NCBI GenBank assembly: GCA_965644295.1
Contig: CBFFRP010000271.1
Span: 62,001-126,000, forward strand
Length of the DNA stretch: 64,000 bases
DNA from: Paraphysomonas bandaiensis
Lineage: Eukaryota; Chrysophyceae
Direction of reading: 5' to 3'
Shown: in pieces, positions 1 to 11,580 of the stretch
How the letters are laid out: each line of letters begins with the position of its first letter
Position numbering within the stretch: the first letter of the stretch is position 1
Made by a program: the position numbers and the translations under genes
The notes under the pieces: model-generated
What the model was told of the DNA's origin: nothing
What the model saw: the letters and a program-made list of their open reading frames with translations, nothing else
Databases searched by the model: none

Positions 1-1392
1 ACCATCGTCTGACGAGTACCTGGGGCACCAACGGAAAGTGTAAGGGTTAGCAAAGTGACAAAAAGGAGCGAATGTCTCGGTATAACCATCAGGAGAAGTA
101 ATTTGCAGACGCGCTACATCCCACCCATCACCAAACTGGTCCTCAACAGCAATAACAAGACAATCCCATTCCGTACTCTCCGAGTAGATATCAGTGAGAG
201 GAGAACCTCCCGCACCTTCTTCCTTACCAATGGTGATAATAGTGTGACCTGAGATTGTATTCTCTGTGTAGTATTCTGTTGAAAATGAAGGCTCGATGAA
301 TTGCTGAAGAGACCACATGCCGCCCAAGGTCTCACGCTCATAAATATAAATCTTATTGGCATTGGTGGCCCCGACCACAGCAGTGTTACCTTGAAGGCTT
401 ATCTCTGTGCCGAAAAGGTCGTTCGCAGCAGCTTCTGGAGGATATAGTATCTGATGGAGTGACCACTGGGTAGGCCCGGCCTTTGGCTTGGGCTTAACAC
501 CATATTCAGGAGTGTTAGGGTACTGCACGTACACTGCACCCACAGCACTAAGACCATTATATTCAGCATTCTCAGCAGATAGAAAAATAGTATCTTCTTG
601 CACCTCCATCTCGAAAATGGTGAGGGTGGAATCCCAGAAAGTCTGTGCCTGAGACCAAGTCTTGCCCTCTTTACGAAAGAGGACGGCACCACCCACCCCA
701 CAATTGCTGTAATCAGCTGATGCAATGAGACTGTCTCCGCTAATGCGAACTTTGTTTCCCAGATTATATGTAAAGTCCACTGCACCGTCAGCACAGTCCG
801 ATATTTCCCCACCCTGGTAAGCAGTCAGGACCTGAGTCTGCGTCCACGATTTGGCTGAAGGTGAAGTTGCCTCATATACATACGCCTGACCACTGGGAAG
901 AATCGCAACAGTACAATTCGAGCAGTAGTGACAATTCGGGCATCCCAACACTCCCTGATGGAAGTTTGTACGATCAACATCCACGCTATAACCAAATCTA
1001 TCCGCTTCGTCATCCCATTCACTTGGGGCAGTTAGAGTTTGTTGAACACTCCACTTATTCCATTCTCCCGTATAAATGAAAGCATTGCTCTCAGAAGATA
1101 CCCAGAGCATTTGTCCCGTGACATCGTCTCCAGCCAAGTCGATTACGCGACCAAATCCAGAAGGCTCATTCGTAAGAACCTGTAGTTCTATATGACTATG
1201 GGTACTATCTTCGTATGACGGAGCCAAAAGAGTAACAGTCTCGGAAGCTGTGTCAGAGACAGCCAAGTACTTGGACCATCCTCTATTAAATGTCGAATAA
1301 TCAGTTGGATAGCTATCATCAATATGTTCAATATGAACAAATTCACATGTCGCGGCTGAAACAGCGGCACTGAATACCGCGGCTTTAAGCAT
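1..1392 (-). CDS. Secreted FG-GAP/beta-propeller-like protein, 3' end outside the window
   Basis: An uninterrupted frame of 464 codons runs from an ATG at 1392 to the left edge with no stop, so the gene is truncated by the window. The N-terminus (MLKAAVFSAAVSAATC) looks like a cleaved signal peptide, so the product is probably secreted or on the surface. The body repeats blocks with the pattern W-x-x-x-Q-x-L followed by D-x-F-G and then G-x-x-x-x-V-G-A, for example DRFGYSVDVD and NDLFGTEISLQGNTAVVGA. That pattern is typical of integrin-alpha-like FG-GAP beta-propeller repeats. A Cys-rich insert (CPNCHYCSNC) lies near residue 170. The function is unknown; adhesion or carbohydrate binding is only a guess. 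No introns are visible. Confidence 0.75.
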   Translation of the reverse strand, partial: MLKAAVFSAAVSAATCEFVHIEHIDDSYPTDYSTFNRGWSKYLAVSDTASETVTLLAPSYEDSTHSHIELQVLTNEPSGFGRVIDLAGDDVTGQMLWVSSESNAFIYTGEWNKWSVQQTLTAPSEWDDEADRFGYSVDVDRTNFHQGVLGCPNCHYCSNCTVAILPSGQAYVYEATSPSAKSWTQTQVLTAYQGGEISDCADGAVDFTYNLGNKVRISGDSLIASADYSNCGVGGAVLFRKEGKTWSQAQTFWDSTLTIFEMEVQEDTIFLSAENAEYNGLSAVGAVYVQYPNTPEYGVKPKPKAGPTQWSLHQILYPPEAAANDLFGTEISLQGNTAVVGATNANKIYIYERETLGGMWSLQQFIEPSFSTEYYTENTISGHTIITIGKEEGAGGSPLTDIYSESTEWDCLVIAVEDQFGDGWDVARLQITSPDGYTETFAPFCHFANPYTFRWCPRYSSDDG

Positions 1393-1646
1393 TGGCTATA
1401 ATTTGTACTTTACTCAATGCTAATAATAATGTGCCACGCAATAAGTATCATATATGAATGTAGTCATCGAGGGCAGCGAGGAGTAGGTTTGGAAGGGGTA
1501 CCCATCACAATATATAAAATTTTTGTTAGGTCCGGGGTGCATAGTGGGTAAAGTTCAATACCATCCATTCAAGATACAAATTTCATGAAATAATTAAAAT
1601 AAATCAGTTATATATATACTATATTATTCGAAGGTATTGTACATAT
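1393..1646. other. Intergenic, nothing recognised
   Basis: AT-rich spacer between the divergent secreted-protein gene and tRNA-Arg. It should hold the promoter of the former; no motif is clear. Confidence 0.4.
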
Positions 1647-1719
1647 GGTCTGCTGGCGTAATGGATAGCGCGCCACACTTCGGATGTGGAGGTTCTCGGT
1701 TCGAGTCCGAGGTAGATCG
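1647..1719 (+). tRNA. tRNA-Arg (anticodon TCG)
   Basis: A complete cloverleaf can be folded by eye. The acceptor GGTCTGC (1647-1653) pairs with GTAGATC (1712-1718), including two G-U pairs. The anticodon stem is CCACA/TGTGG with loop CTTCGGA, giving anticodon TCG at 1680-1682 for Arg CGA codons. The T arm is CTCGG-TTCGAGT-CCGAG. There is no intron. T-runs just downstream (from 1726) fit a Pol III terminator. Position 1719 (G) is the discriminator base; CCA is not encoded. Confidence 0.9.
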
Positions 1720-1979
1720 AACTCGTTTTTGTGCTTTTTTTACTGGATGATGTATGTGGTATACAGCAGCTATACGTACGCTTTGTGTTCATACGATCAT
1801 ACTTGTACTCCTCTGCCTCCTTTTTTTAGGTTATCTCACACATCCCAAACCACAGCAAACCTACATCTGGTGTGCAACAGTTACAATTGCACAGATAACA
1901 TTTACCTTCATTGTTGGAGGACCCTGCAAGCTGAAGGAAGTCTGTGAAACTTATCTGATAACTAAGTTATACTCCGATA

Positions 1980-2747
1980 ATGTCTGGTTGTAATTCGAAT
2001 CAGAATAGTTACGTCCTTGCTGCTGGTGGGCGATCTACTTCTCGCGTGCTTGCACCACCAGGTGAGAAGGATTTCGATTATACGTTGCGAAACAAACTGA
2101 ATGTTGTATTATTGAAATTAGGTGGCGCCAGCTCTATATCTTTTGGGACATACAATGAACCCTCTCCTCGAAACAGAATTAGTGTGTCTCCCGTGGATGG
2201 TTCACAGTACAGGAAGAAAGCCAACGGATTCGAACCTGTACCACATCAGCAAGATTATCGACGCAGCCATGATATTGTGTCATCCAGTAGACCGCGTCAA
2301 GAAAGAGGTTCTCACCGTGTGTGTAACAACATGCCAGTTAACCCGGCACAATCTCGTCCTCATATAAATGATTCACTGGACAGCCTCATGATCCAGCCAC
2401 GGTCATTTCCTGGTCATGAATCTCGTATGGAGAAAGACTCGCAGAGACATGTACCTGTGTCAACTGGTATAGAGATTGAGCCCGTCGTATCGACTAGACG
2501 ATGTGGGATGCAGCAGCGGTGGGGACAAGATGAATATGCAGAGATGCTCAAAAACCAAATCGCGACGAAGAAGAGTTTGGATTCATCTGAGGATAATGAA
2601 GGTAGACAGAGGCTACGAAGATCGGTGTTTAAATGTGACGATGGCACAAGACAGAATCAGTTTGATTCCACAACTATTAAACACAGAGGTATTGCTAACC
2701 GCGCACCACCGGGAGGTCACTCGACTTTTTCTATGAAATGGGAATAG
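1980..2747 (+). CDS. Probable microtubule-associated protein with repeated PPGG-type motifs
   Basis: A 255-aa single-exon frame from ATG. The protein is polar and largely disordered, with no membrane segment. It carries SRVLAPPG at residues 21-28, GGASSISFG at 48-56 and RAPPGGHSTFS at 241-251. These resemble the R-x-PPGG-x-S-x-(I/F)-S-(F/L)-G motifs of Jupiter/HN1 and SPIRAL1-type microtubule-binding proteins. A short charged helix near residues 180-198 (EYAEMLKNQIATKK) resembles the L-x-x-QI-x-x-K segments of CSPP1-like centrosomal proteins. The motif match is my reading; microtubule binding is an inference. A further upstream exon cannot be excluded. Confidence 0.5.
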   Translation: MSGCNSNQNSYVLAAGGRSTSRVLAPPGEKDFDYTLRNKLNVVLLKLGGASSISFGTYNEPSPRNRISVSPVDGSQYRKKANGFEPVPHQQDYRRSHDIVSSSRPRQERGSHRVCNNMPVNPAQSRPHINDSLDSLMIQPRSFPGHESRMEKDSQRHVPVSTGIEIEPVVSTRRCGMQQRWGQDEYAEMLKNQIATKKSLDSSEDNEGRQRLRRSVFKCDDGTRQNQFDSTTIKHRGIANRAPPGGHSTFSMKWE

Positions 2748-3391
2748 CATTTTCCATGTACTACTCTTTTTATGAGGGGAGTATGTCATGAAGTAATTGA
2801 ATTTCTATGTTCCCTGTAATCTAAAGGATAAATAGTATGCGGAAATAACTTCCGATTCTGTAGACTGCAAGTATGTAGCATGCAGTCCCACCAAGATACA
2901 TGTTTGCTTGTATGTGTATATGACATTGCTTGCTTGTTGAGTTCCTAAGTACTTCAAGTTGTAACATCATTAATTATCCATTCATTTTGTCCTACATTGT
3001 TCGAAGTGGATTGCAATCCTAAGTCAATGCGAATGTAGTGGGAATACTTCTTTAGAATGTAGTATAATAGTAGAATGATATAGAAGTATTTAGTATACCG
3101 AGGATAATCTAGCGCACGATAAATTATACTCTAGGTTTTGAGTGACCACTAGACTTAACTGTACTCCCTAATCATTTCTACGAAACATACATGCTGGCTA
3201 CTAGCGATAAACATCAACAAGCTACCAGCACGTATGTAGGAGGTGGTTGAAAAAAACAGTGGTATGTGATATGTGATATGTGAACATAATGTCACATCGT
3301 CGAGTCGGAAAACATCCTGATAGGTTAACTCACTCTCCTTTCACTTATGGTCGAACTTGATTTTATGAAAGCACAAAGCATATTGTTTTAT
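2748..3391. other. Intergenic, nothing recognised
   Basis: AT-rich DNA without convincing coding frames. The start of the R1 repeat follows at about 3392. Confidence 0.4.
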
Positions 3392-4687
3392 CCCCATTTT
3401 TTCTCAGAAGAAGCTTTATTTTGACCTGATTTAGGCTCAACAGAACGCTAATATCAGCACAGGTCAAATATAGACATTCTACTTCAATATTCGGTTCAAC
3501 AGAAGCTCACTTCTATCTTAATTATGATATTGACAGTCATATATACGTGAATTCATTATATTACACAATAGTTGAGAAACACAATCATGAGTTAACAATA
3601 TACAAAGCTGATTTTCAAACACTCCAAGTTATCTTCCATCCTTCGTCTGCTGTAAAGATCATAAATGATGACCGTGCAAGCGATATACCTTCATAACTAG
3701 GACCTCAAAACAACTTCAATAATATTTCAGGAGAGTTTAAGTGTCATATCTGATGCTGTATAGGTTAAGGGCAGCGGCATCCAGTTCTTTCAGGGTTTCG
3801 GTCACACACTGTGCTTATGAGGATATTGTGTGCCTCATATCATACACATACCATTCAATCAGTCATTATCACACTTATGTACGAATTTCAACACCTCGCA
3901 GTTGCTATTCCCTCAGTATTCTTCTGTGGGAAGAGTACATTTATTGTAGCTATTATATCTAGAAATATAAGGGTTTATTGTTTGAGTTGATGTACAGTGC
4001 AATTGCTATTCCGTAAGCATACACAGTATACATACCATTGAATTGAAACAATATGACTTCTTCTCATTTGTTTTCTTAATGTTAATCAGGAAACACCTAT
4101 TTCTTTCTACAGCAAGCAAGCTATTAATAACTACAGATATACAATCTATAATATTATATTTTCAACATCATGAGGATAAAAGCTACAATTTAACCTAAGA
4201 ATAAAAGGAGTATCATCCCTTGTCTAAATTTAAAACTCGGGCTTTTCGCCCTCCACTAGTGAAATGGAGGCAGTTCATATGAAAGTCCATATGGCAGTTA
4301 ATTGTCCGTTCTTATGACAGTCCATATGGCAGTTCATATTATGACGGTTAATTGTTCGTTCATCCGACAGTGAACCGTCATAATATGAACAGAGCTAATA
4401 TCTGAACCACCATATGCACTATAAGCAAATATCTGAACTGCTATATGCACTGCCACATGAACAGGCGCCTTAAAAAATATTTTCATAGCTCTCGAATTCA
4501 CTGTTGGATGTACTGTCATGTGAACCATTCATTTTTGGCGCTTTTCGCGCACTGTCGGATGAACTGTCATATGAACCACACTTTTCAGATTAACTGACAA
4601 AATTCACTGTCGAATGAACTACTTTTATTTCACTAGTGCTCGTTTCAAAATTTTGAGTGCGAGACGATATAGCCTCCTTATTGCCCA
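3392..4687 (+). repeat. Interspersed repeat R1, copy A (contains a CACTA-type MITE)
   Basis: This stretch aligns over most of its length with the reverse complement of 16478-17483. Shared blocks include CAGGAAACACCTATTTC and CTCGGGCTTTTCGCCCTC. Copy A differs from copy B by the MITE at 4254-4638, and it lacks two segments present in B: about 90 bp near B 16910-17005 and the TTAGGG run. No conserved reading frame was seen, so this is probably a non-coding mobile element or an old duplication. Confidence 0.75.
4254..4638 (+). mobile_element. Non-autonomous CACTA-type DNA element (MITE), 385 bp
   Basis: Terminal inverted repeats CACTAGTGAAAT (start) and ATTTCACTAGTG (end), flanked by the 3-bp direct repeat CTC at 4251-4253 and 4639-4641. 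The other R1 copy carries the unoccupied site with a single CTC (16522-16524 on the opposite strand). TIRs starting CACTA with a 3-bp target duplication define the CACTA (EnSpm) superfamily. The interior holds many short direct and inverted copies of CAGTTCATATGAAC- and ATATGGCAGTT-like words, as expected of CACTA subterminal repeats. There is no coding capacity. Confidence 0.85.
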
Positions 4688-5539
4688 TAAGTCGAGGTAA
4701 TACCAAAACCTGGTAAAGCGATTACACTAGGTTTTTCATATCTAAGTATTGAGTTATTATTTTACTGTAATTTGTATCTGAGAGGTTAAAGATAAATAAA
4801 AAGTCGCAAGTATAGTTGTTGTTAGCAGTATTTGTTGCCTCCATTATGATTTAAATAACTATTGCGATATTAAAATTGAATTTCTCTGAGTGTGTATTCC
4901 AAATAAAGTGCCATCACACGACTGGAGGAAACTGATCTGGACTGTCAATTGTCTCGTATGCTAGACACTAAAATTGGTCTTAACCACACTCATTAAAACC
5001 ACACTTCTACGAAGAAATATATTTACGTCCAAATCAATTAAATTTATTTTATTACTCTACTAAATAGATAGTACTATCAGAGAGTGTGCTTGCATGCACA
5101 TACAAATCGTTTGCTAGTGTTTGACAATAACTAAAGTACTCAAAATCTTCGGAATCGTTATATAACGATATGCGTTAACAGTGTTTTGAATTATACAACC
5201 GAACATAAGTGAACTATGCGTGCCCGCCTCACACAACTCCCATTGCCACTATGCCTTGTTGTATCTATCACAGGCATAAAGCATCTTGTAATAGTCATCA
5301 CACACAGAGAATACATCCATGGTGTCGAGGCCTTGGTTGTCCGTCACGTGTATGCATAACTTAATACTGTGTGTTGCTTCCCATATTTCCTATGAGCGTG
5401 CACAACTATTTGCTTCTTTCTCTTGTTCTACAACCCATTCCATTTTCCCCATATATCTACTCAGCGTGTGGTACAAATTAGCTTTATTCTATCAGACTAC
5501 TAAAGAGCCAACAAGTAATAATCAGACTTTCTTATATCT
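4688..5539. other. Intergenic, nothing recognised
   Basis: AT-rich; short open frames here show no motif or splice support. Confidence 0.35.
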
Positions 5540-5544
5540 ACTCC

Positions 5545-6225
5545 GTGTTCCACCAGTCGTGTCAACGCCGGAAATTGCTTTGGATTAACAAACTCCCTCT
5601 AAGGATACTTCTAATCTTCAAGAGGAGATATCTTCAGAGTAACGCTTATATCGAACATTTCGGCAAATTGTATGCCGAACGACGAAATCGTAGGATAATT
5701 TATTCTGAACTCTTTCCGGTATTACTCCAGTAGTGAACGCAGTGGGCGGATCATTTTCTGGACACCAGTAAACACGAATTGTTCGCCATAAATACGAATC
5801 CTAATATCTAGCATCTTGTTTATCTTACTTACAGATAACAGCACAGAGTTCCCTTTGTTGTAAACGATGTGATCAGGATCTATATCTTGTCGTGACAAGT
5901 GCAGGTGAAATGTGCTCAGGAGGGTTGGCCTTCGCAGCTTAAACGTTGGAAATGGTCTGATAATCTGGCAAATGAAACGATTCATGTCTCAAATGAATCC
6001 GCTTCCACTGCTTTTGAAGCTTTTTCCACTCAGCCCTAATTTTGGCTTGTCTATTCGCTCATTTTGTAAGTATAAGAATGAGTCGAATAGAATGAAGTTA
6101 CCTGCACATATTTGCCCTGGGTCACTGGGGTGTTGTCCGCTGCTGTCATATGAATTCACATACTTCGTTTGAGTTGAGTTACATTTTTCCGTACATAACA
6201 ACAGTTCTTTTGTGATGTGACGGTG
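5545..6225 (-). pseudogene. Possible fragmented or multi-exon gene, unresolved
   Basis: On the minus strand two overlapping frames look protein-like. One is Lys/Gln-rich (RAEWKKLQKQWKR, about 6050-5945). The other covers about 5985-5722 and contains PTFKLRRPTLLSTF and GNSVLLSVSKINK. A stop separates segments of the same frame at 5989. GTAACTT and GTAAGT donors are present, but I could not find a set of introns that keeps one frame open. It may be a small spliced gene or a decayed one; no family was recognised. Confidence 0.2.
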
Positions 6226-7057
6226 AGTGTGGTTAAAACCAAATACATTTGATTATATATATTCAGTAATAAGAAATAGTGTAAAATATTCTATACTTCT
6301 CCACACTCTATGGCTAAGTTTTAAGCTACAAAAACTAATTGTGCCACACAACAGCAAGCACCAACAATATATTAGTTGAAGATGAGATTCCAGCTTGGTC
6401 CTTTCAGCGTTGCACAGCCCAAATAGCTTTCGCAGCGGTAAAATAGTTGAATAGCGTCAAGCAATTAGTTTGTAATTCTAGCTTACTATGCTACTTTCTA
6501 CTGCTAATAATGAAGATACTTTACAGCATGATATATAACGCTACGATCTAGTTTTACTACCACACTGGAACAATTAAAAATATTCATGTCGGCCGCAGTT
6601 ACTTTTACGAAGTAATGTTTGAATAGTTGTGTAGTGTGAACACAATCCGTAATTACACAACCAACGAATAATTTTTTAATACAATATTTTTTCTGTTAAT
6701 CTAGTAGAGTATAAATTTAATATCTACTTGTATATTAAAAATTAAAATCAATGAATCAAGAAAATGTGGCATACAGTTTGATTCTAACAGGGTATCAGGC
6801 GTACTGAAGTATGATTTCCCTCTAGAAACCACCCATGAATTATATATTCACATAGAGCTTAATGTGTGTAGGAATTTAGCCGAACGAATACACATCCGAA
6901 GGTAAGATAAGCCACTGTGCGTTAGATCACACACCGCTGAATTGATACATCAGTCCTATCCACAAAAAGCATTCAGTTACATTTTTCACATTGTCTTACA
7001 ACCACTTCTTTATCATTCTAACCTGGTGGTGTAGGACTTCTTCGTATTCTTCTTGTT
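6226..7057. other. Intergenic, nothing recognised
   Basis: AT-rich, with no supported genes, repeats or RNA genes. Confidence 0.35.
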
Positions 7058-7473
7058 TTACTCTTCTTTATTCTGTGACAACTTGAGTGGAATTAAACAT
7101 CCGTCACCTGCAGAATTCAGTCGTCTTTCATCAATTTCCGATGCTAAATCCGCATCTACCAAATATCAACACTCATTGCGTAACAATATGATGAATATTC
7201 TTAATAGTTTATCAATATATGAAGATCAACACTGTTAATTTCTATAGCGTTGGAATACTGTGTATCCCAACTCTGCTTTTCAAAAGTTTCTATTGGACTT
7301 TTTAGCTGTGAATATCCGCATCTGAAAATATGAGGAGATTCGTCTGTACACAACTTCGCTCTAGGAGTAGAGATCTGCTGATGTATACCGGTATACGGTG
7401 GTATACACCAGACAGACAGTATGTCCAGCAAGGAGCACAGTGCAACAGTGCGGTTAATAGACTCCAGCAGCAC
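7058..7473 (-). CDS. Possible small spliced gene, 5' end unresolved
   Basis: A minus-strand frame at 7473-7233 followed, after a possible 77-nt GT-AG intron (7232-7156), by a terminal segment at 7155-7058 (ASEIDERRLNSAGDG, stop TAA). No in-frame ATG precedes the first segment, so the start must lie in another exon or the model is wrong. No family was recognised. If real, it would be divergent from the roadblock-like gene about 115 bp away. Confidence 0.25.
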
Positions 7474-7586
7474 TGCATAATCGACTTACAATAAATTAAC
7501 TCGATATCTTTATTTGTGATTTATTGAAACGGAGCTTGGTTATCAACATATAGTTTTGTGTGCCTTAAGTGTTATTGGTATCTCTG

Positions 7587-8199
7587 ATGCTTTGTAACTG
7601 TCAACGATCTAGTGGCGTAGTATCTAATGTTCCCGAGTTGGTGAGAGATAAGTTGGAAGCAGTAACGAGAATATATCCTTCAACGAAATACGTTTGTGTT
7701 GTAAATTCGATCGGCGAACTAATGTATGTACCCCTTTATCCACCTAACGTGACCTTTACTATCGTCATAATAGTGCCGCTCTATTGGTAGAGGAGACTCC
7801 ATCTGCTGAAGTTCTAGCCGCTATATCAGCACTCAAGAGGTCTGCCATACAATTTGGTAATGTTAATCAATCCGTGGATACTCGTCCTGATATATCAGTA
7901 TAACGTATAGCATCAACACTGGATCAAGAGGACTGTCCTGTAATGCACTTAACAGGAGAAACCTACATGTTTTCACTTTATGAAGTTGGGGAATTTGTGA
8001 GTCTGTATTATTAAATTAGTGACAATTTAATATTATATTACAGCTACTTGCGTTTTACACGGAGATATCTGGGAGCGCGTTTACAACACTAGATTTAAGT
8101 GATGCTGATTCGCGCGAAATATTGGAGATAGTAGCAGACCTTCGATTGATGTTACAAAATGTAGTAATACACAGTGATAATCCCAGCAATAAAATGTAG
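7587..8199 (+). CDS. Roadblock/LC7-like small protein (4 exons)
   Basis: Exons 7587-7723, 7774-7856, 7911-7996 and 8044-8199 join in phase across three GT-AG introns of 50, 54 and 47 nt, giving 153 aa and a TAG stop. The spliced product reads like one compact alpha/beta domain. It has an amphipathic helix (ELVRDKLEAVTRIYP), strands (YVCVVNSIGELIAALLVEE), a central helix (SAEVLAAISALKRSAIQF), and then paired strands and a helix (GETYMFSLYEVGEFLLAFYTE). The order resembles roadblock/LC7 proteins such as LAMTOR subunits, which scaffold small GTPase signalling, but the match is to fold pattern only. The start is the first in-frame ATG; an upstream exon is possible. Confidence 0.55.
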
Positions 8200-9560
8200 T
8201 GATGTAGTGCGACTGTAATACTGTATAGTAATATATTTTTACGTTCTCAGCTACTATTTATCTAATATCTAATATGCACACAGCTATAGCTGTTTACTTC
8301 AGTCGAAGTTATTAGATCGGGCCCACCTTTGAGTTAATTGGGCAGTGTCATTGTTTTTCATTAATACATAATATTTCGTAAAATAATCTATCTTCAAGTC
8401 GAAGACTTTTGACCATGTTAATGTAGCTAAGTGCAATATCATGGTGATTTCTTTCGCTTATATCTGACACAGGTGACTATATGTGCGCAAGTTGAATTCC
8501 CTGAAATGGTATGCATCAGTACTGATATGTTAATGTGATGTACTCAAAGTTGTTCACTAGTTCAAGTCAGTCTGCCTAAATACACCACATTGGAATTGGA
8601 CATACACATGAATTTTGAATTTGACTATATGTATTTTCGCAAACTTATAACAAACCAAAATCAATAAAGAATAAATTGTAATATTTTTTAAACTAGAGAG
8701 TACTTAATAGTGTCGTAAATTTTCAAAGATTATAACGCTATATAAGTAGCATAGCACAGTTTCTAGAAGTTAGAATCAAGTTTCATAGATTTTTTTGTGC
8801 AAACACTTTCAGTCGAACGGAAGTGGTCGCACCTTGGTGCTTGCGGCGACGCACAAGCAGCTTTCGTAGAGTTACATATAGTAGGGTATGAGAATTTGTA
8901 CTAGTTAGTTCCAGGTAGAAGTCTGCTGCTTTCCTTGTATGTATTGCACACCGTATATCATTTAAGCTCATCTATGAACTGATTTACGAGCCCTGAAAAT
9001 AAAAAAATAGCGTAAATGCAGACTATAAAATAATAGTTGCTATACAAGATCTATGAAAAGTAACAATGCTGCGTTTCTTCTATGTCGTATTATACTTACT
9101 ATTGTAGTATTGGTGTATAAATAATATAATAGAGATGTCTTAATCTCTAATTTTTATTTTTAATTAATTCTTTATTTGGTATCAGATGACTCCAAACGTA
9201 CTAATAATGATACTAACGATTCCGACTCCTCAAACCAATCGGATTTGGAGCAACTCCAGCAGTCGTTTGAGATAATTTGTAATCTTTCTATGCTAAAACA
9301 AGGTTACAAAATCGAGTATTCGCTGTCCGTATTAAACACCTTCTATATAAATACTGGCTAGTAAGGTCCAACAACTTCTCCATGCTGAGTATAATAATAT
9401 ATATTATTGTCCTCAATAATTACAACACTGAATAAACCAATCACGGTACCCCTCTATTCCATAGTTCCTTTTGATAGAGTACCAGTATGTGTGTACAATT
9501 TGCTAGCTAACGTTTTACAGAAACGTTCTGAACAAGTCAGCATATTATTATGTCAGGAAT
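8200..9560. other. Gene-poor stretch with a fragment of repeat R3
   Basis: AT-rich. A frame at 9176-9361 begins after a TATCAG acceptor-like site and holds a Ser/Asp/Asn-rich segment, but no partner exon was found. The only clear content is the R3 fragment near 8810-8910. Confidence 0.35.
8810..8910 (-). repeat. Repeat R3, terminal fragment
   Basis: Shares words such as GACGCACAAGCAGCTTT and CACCTTGGTGCTTGCGGCGA with copies at 44283, 43290 and 34930. Confidence 0.6.
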
Positions 9561-10165
9561 ATCAGCATTCTGTACACTTATAATAATATCCACACACCAT
9601 ATATATATAATATAATATTATATGTTCCTTGGGCTGCTAGTGAACTTTCTTTAGAGAACTAATTTTGACTTACTTTCAATGTGATCGTAATGGCACATCA
9701 CCCTTTAACTACAGGTTGATGTAGACTAGTTTCATATTACCTCTCACTTCTATTGCCGCTTGAAGCTTCAGTTGAAGCTTTTTCTCGATTTTGCAATTTT
9801 AAGCTTTTATACTGTTCAATTGACGAATTGCTGTGTACACTGTTGTAATTGTGTTTATCCTTTAAACCGCTTAAACAATTTAGTGAAATTGATATTTATT
9901 CCATTGAAGTAAAATAACTGAACATTGTAAAAATTTCTCATTACTCTTGTTGAACTTGCTCAATACAGCAATAAGAAATTTGCAGTCATATCTTATGTTA
10001 CAGTCACTAAATATCTGTGTATTGAATATATTTCATAGCACTTCATTGAACTCATATAGTAAGCCTTTAACTAATGTTTTGTCATAGATCAAAGATCTTA
10101 AACCACAGCAATCAATATCTCAACTTTACGCAAAACTTAACCCAGTGATACTTGGTGTATACCAT
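9560..10165 (+). repeat. Interspersed repeat R2, copy 1
   Basis: Aligns in direct orientation with 24155-24760, about 600 bp with small indels. Shared words include TGCTAGTGAACTTTCTTTAG and GAATTGCTGTGTACACTGTT. A plus-strand frame through both copies keeps a similar peptide (CSIDELLCTLL...LCLS...SEIDIY), although copy 1 has a stop in it. This may therefore be an old gene or transposon relic rather than a plain non-coding repeat. No TIRs were identified. Confidence 0.65.
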
Positions 10166-10564
10166 TCGTGTGACAATAGAATGAAAACGTGTTTGTTTAA
10201 GAAAATAACTTATTGATATAGTAGTTAAGATAATCAATGTAACAAATTAATGACGGTAAATTAAAATAAATCTTTACCAATGCATAGTTTTAGTTAATCG
10301 AGAATGTGTTGTGTTAAAGTTTAGTTAATTACTTTTAAGTGTTCAGATGCCAAAGTTGATAGCATTAGACACTTAATATGCTGTAAGAATTCAATTTTGA
10401 TTCAAAACTGGGCCTGTTAACCGTTAATGGTAGTCCAGTTCCCGGCAATTATAATGGCCATTAATACCTACTAACTTAAAGTAGATAGCACCACTCATAT
10501 AATAGATAGTTTTGTGCTCCCTTAATTACTAGTTTTAGTTAAACAGCAGACTACAAATTTAAAC

Positions 10565-11476
10565 TACTTCTCGCTCTCTACTGGCACATCAGGATCTTCT
10601 GCAGGGCTTTATGGAGGGTATAAACATCCCACGACATGTAATTGGCTCGTAGGAACAGCAACGATTCTAGCGATATGGATTCATGTTTCTACGCTCAGGT
10701 GTCATAATCAACTTTGCACGACTAAAAAGAGCCTCTCAACAACATTAGATTGTGCTTCAATAATATGAAGCAAGCAGCGGTAGTTGGACTCATAGGTACC
10801 AAGTCGAGCTCTCTTGGTGACCTCGGCGTGTCCAGAACACGCTGTGCAAAATTAGTTCCTTCACTCTCGTCCTCGTTATTTCTGTCGGGTACACCACCCT
10901 CCATGGATGAATCCAGTTGCAAACTGCTCTTCTCTTCTTTCATTGCCTGTCAACTCTCTTTCATCGTTCCCATGAATTTTAGCTACTGCATTTTCTCAAA
11001 ATTTGCACTGGCAACAATGCTTGCATTCGGGGAAAGGTATGGGTGCAGCTTTGAAAATTCTTGTAGTAGCATATCAAATAACTGGCGGGCTTTGGTACAA
11101 AAATGGTTCCATCTCTTCCGAACATACTTATTCTCCACAATATAGAAAATGGTTCGTCGTTCATAACTATCCATTCCAGCCACCGAAATAAGTTCCTTGC
11201 AGCAGGAGATACTTTCTTTCTTACAACAGACAATAAATCGCCCCCGTGAAGTCTTTCACTTCCCAAAATTCTCTCGAGTTCCTCTCGCCAAGAAAAATCC
11301 GCATGTTTGGTGCCCTTCTTGGCTATATGATTCACACAACTCGTGTAACCTCGCTGTATATCTTGTTTATATATTGCACAACGAACAATATGATACAGAG
11401 TACTGAGAGGATTCTCTGAATCCACTCGGAAGAAGACTCTGTAAATTACACTGCCATCAATTTTTCCGGCCATCAT
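10565..11476 (-). pseudogene. hAT transposase remnant (outer copy)
   Basis: An N-terminal BED-like segment (KQDIQRGYTSCVNHI), a central fragment and a C-terminal hATC-type segment are recognisable in different frames, so at least two frameshifts are present. The region that would hold most of the catalytic RNase H-like core is deleted. The deletion endpoints differ from those of the inner copy. Confidence 0.75.
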
Positions 11477-11580
11477 CTTTGCTTAATATGCTGGATGGTA
11501 TAAATACAGAGTAGGAATCCTATAATTACTCTCAGCTTTAGGGGAAAAGAGTGTTTTATGAATGTTTCTATAGGTGAAAT

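Noticed and set aside
114-1022. Several 65-137 aa minus-strand frames over the first kilobase
   Set aside because: All lie in other frames of the open secreted-protein gene, which has no stop in the window.
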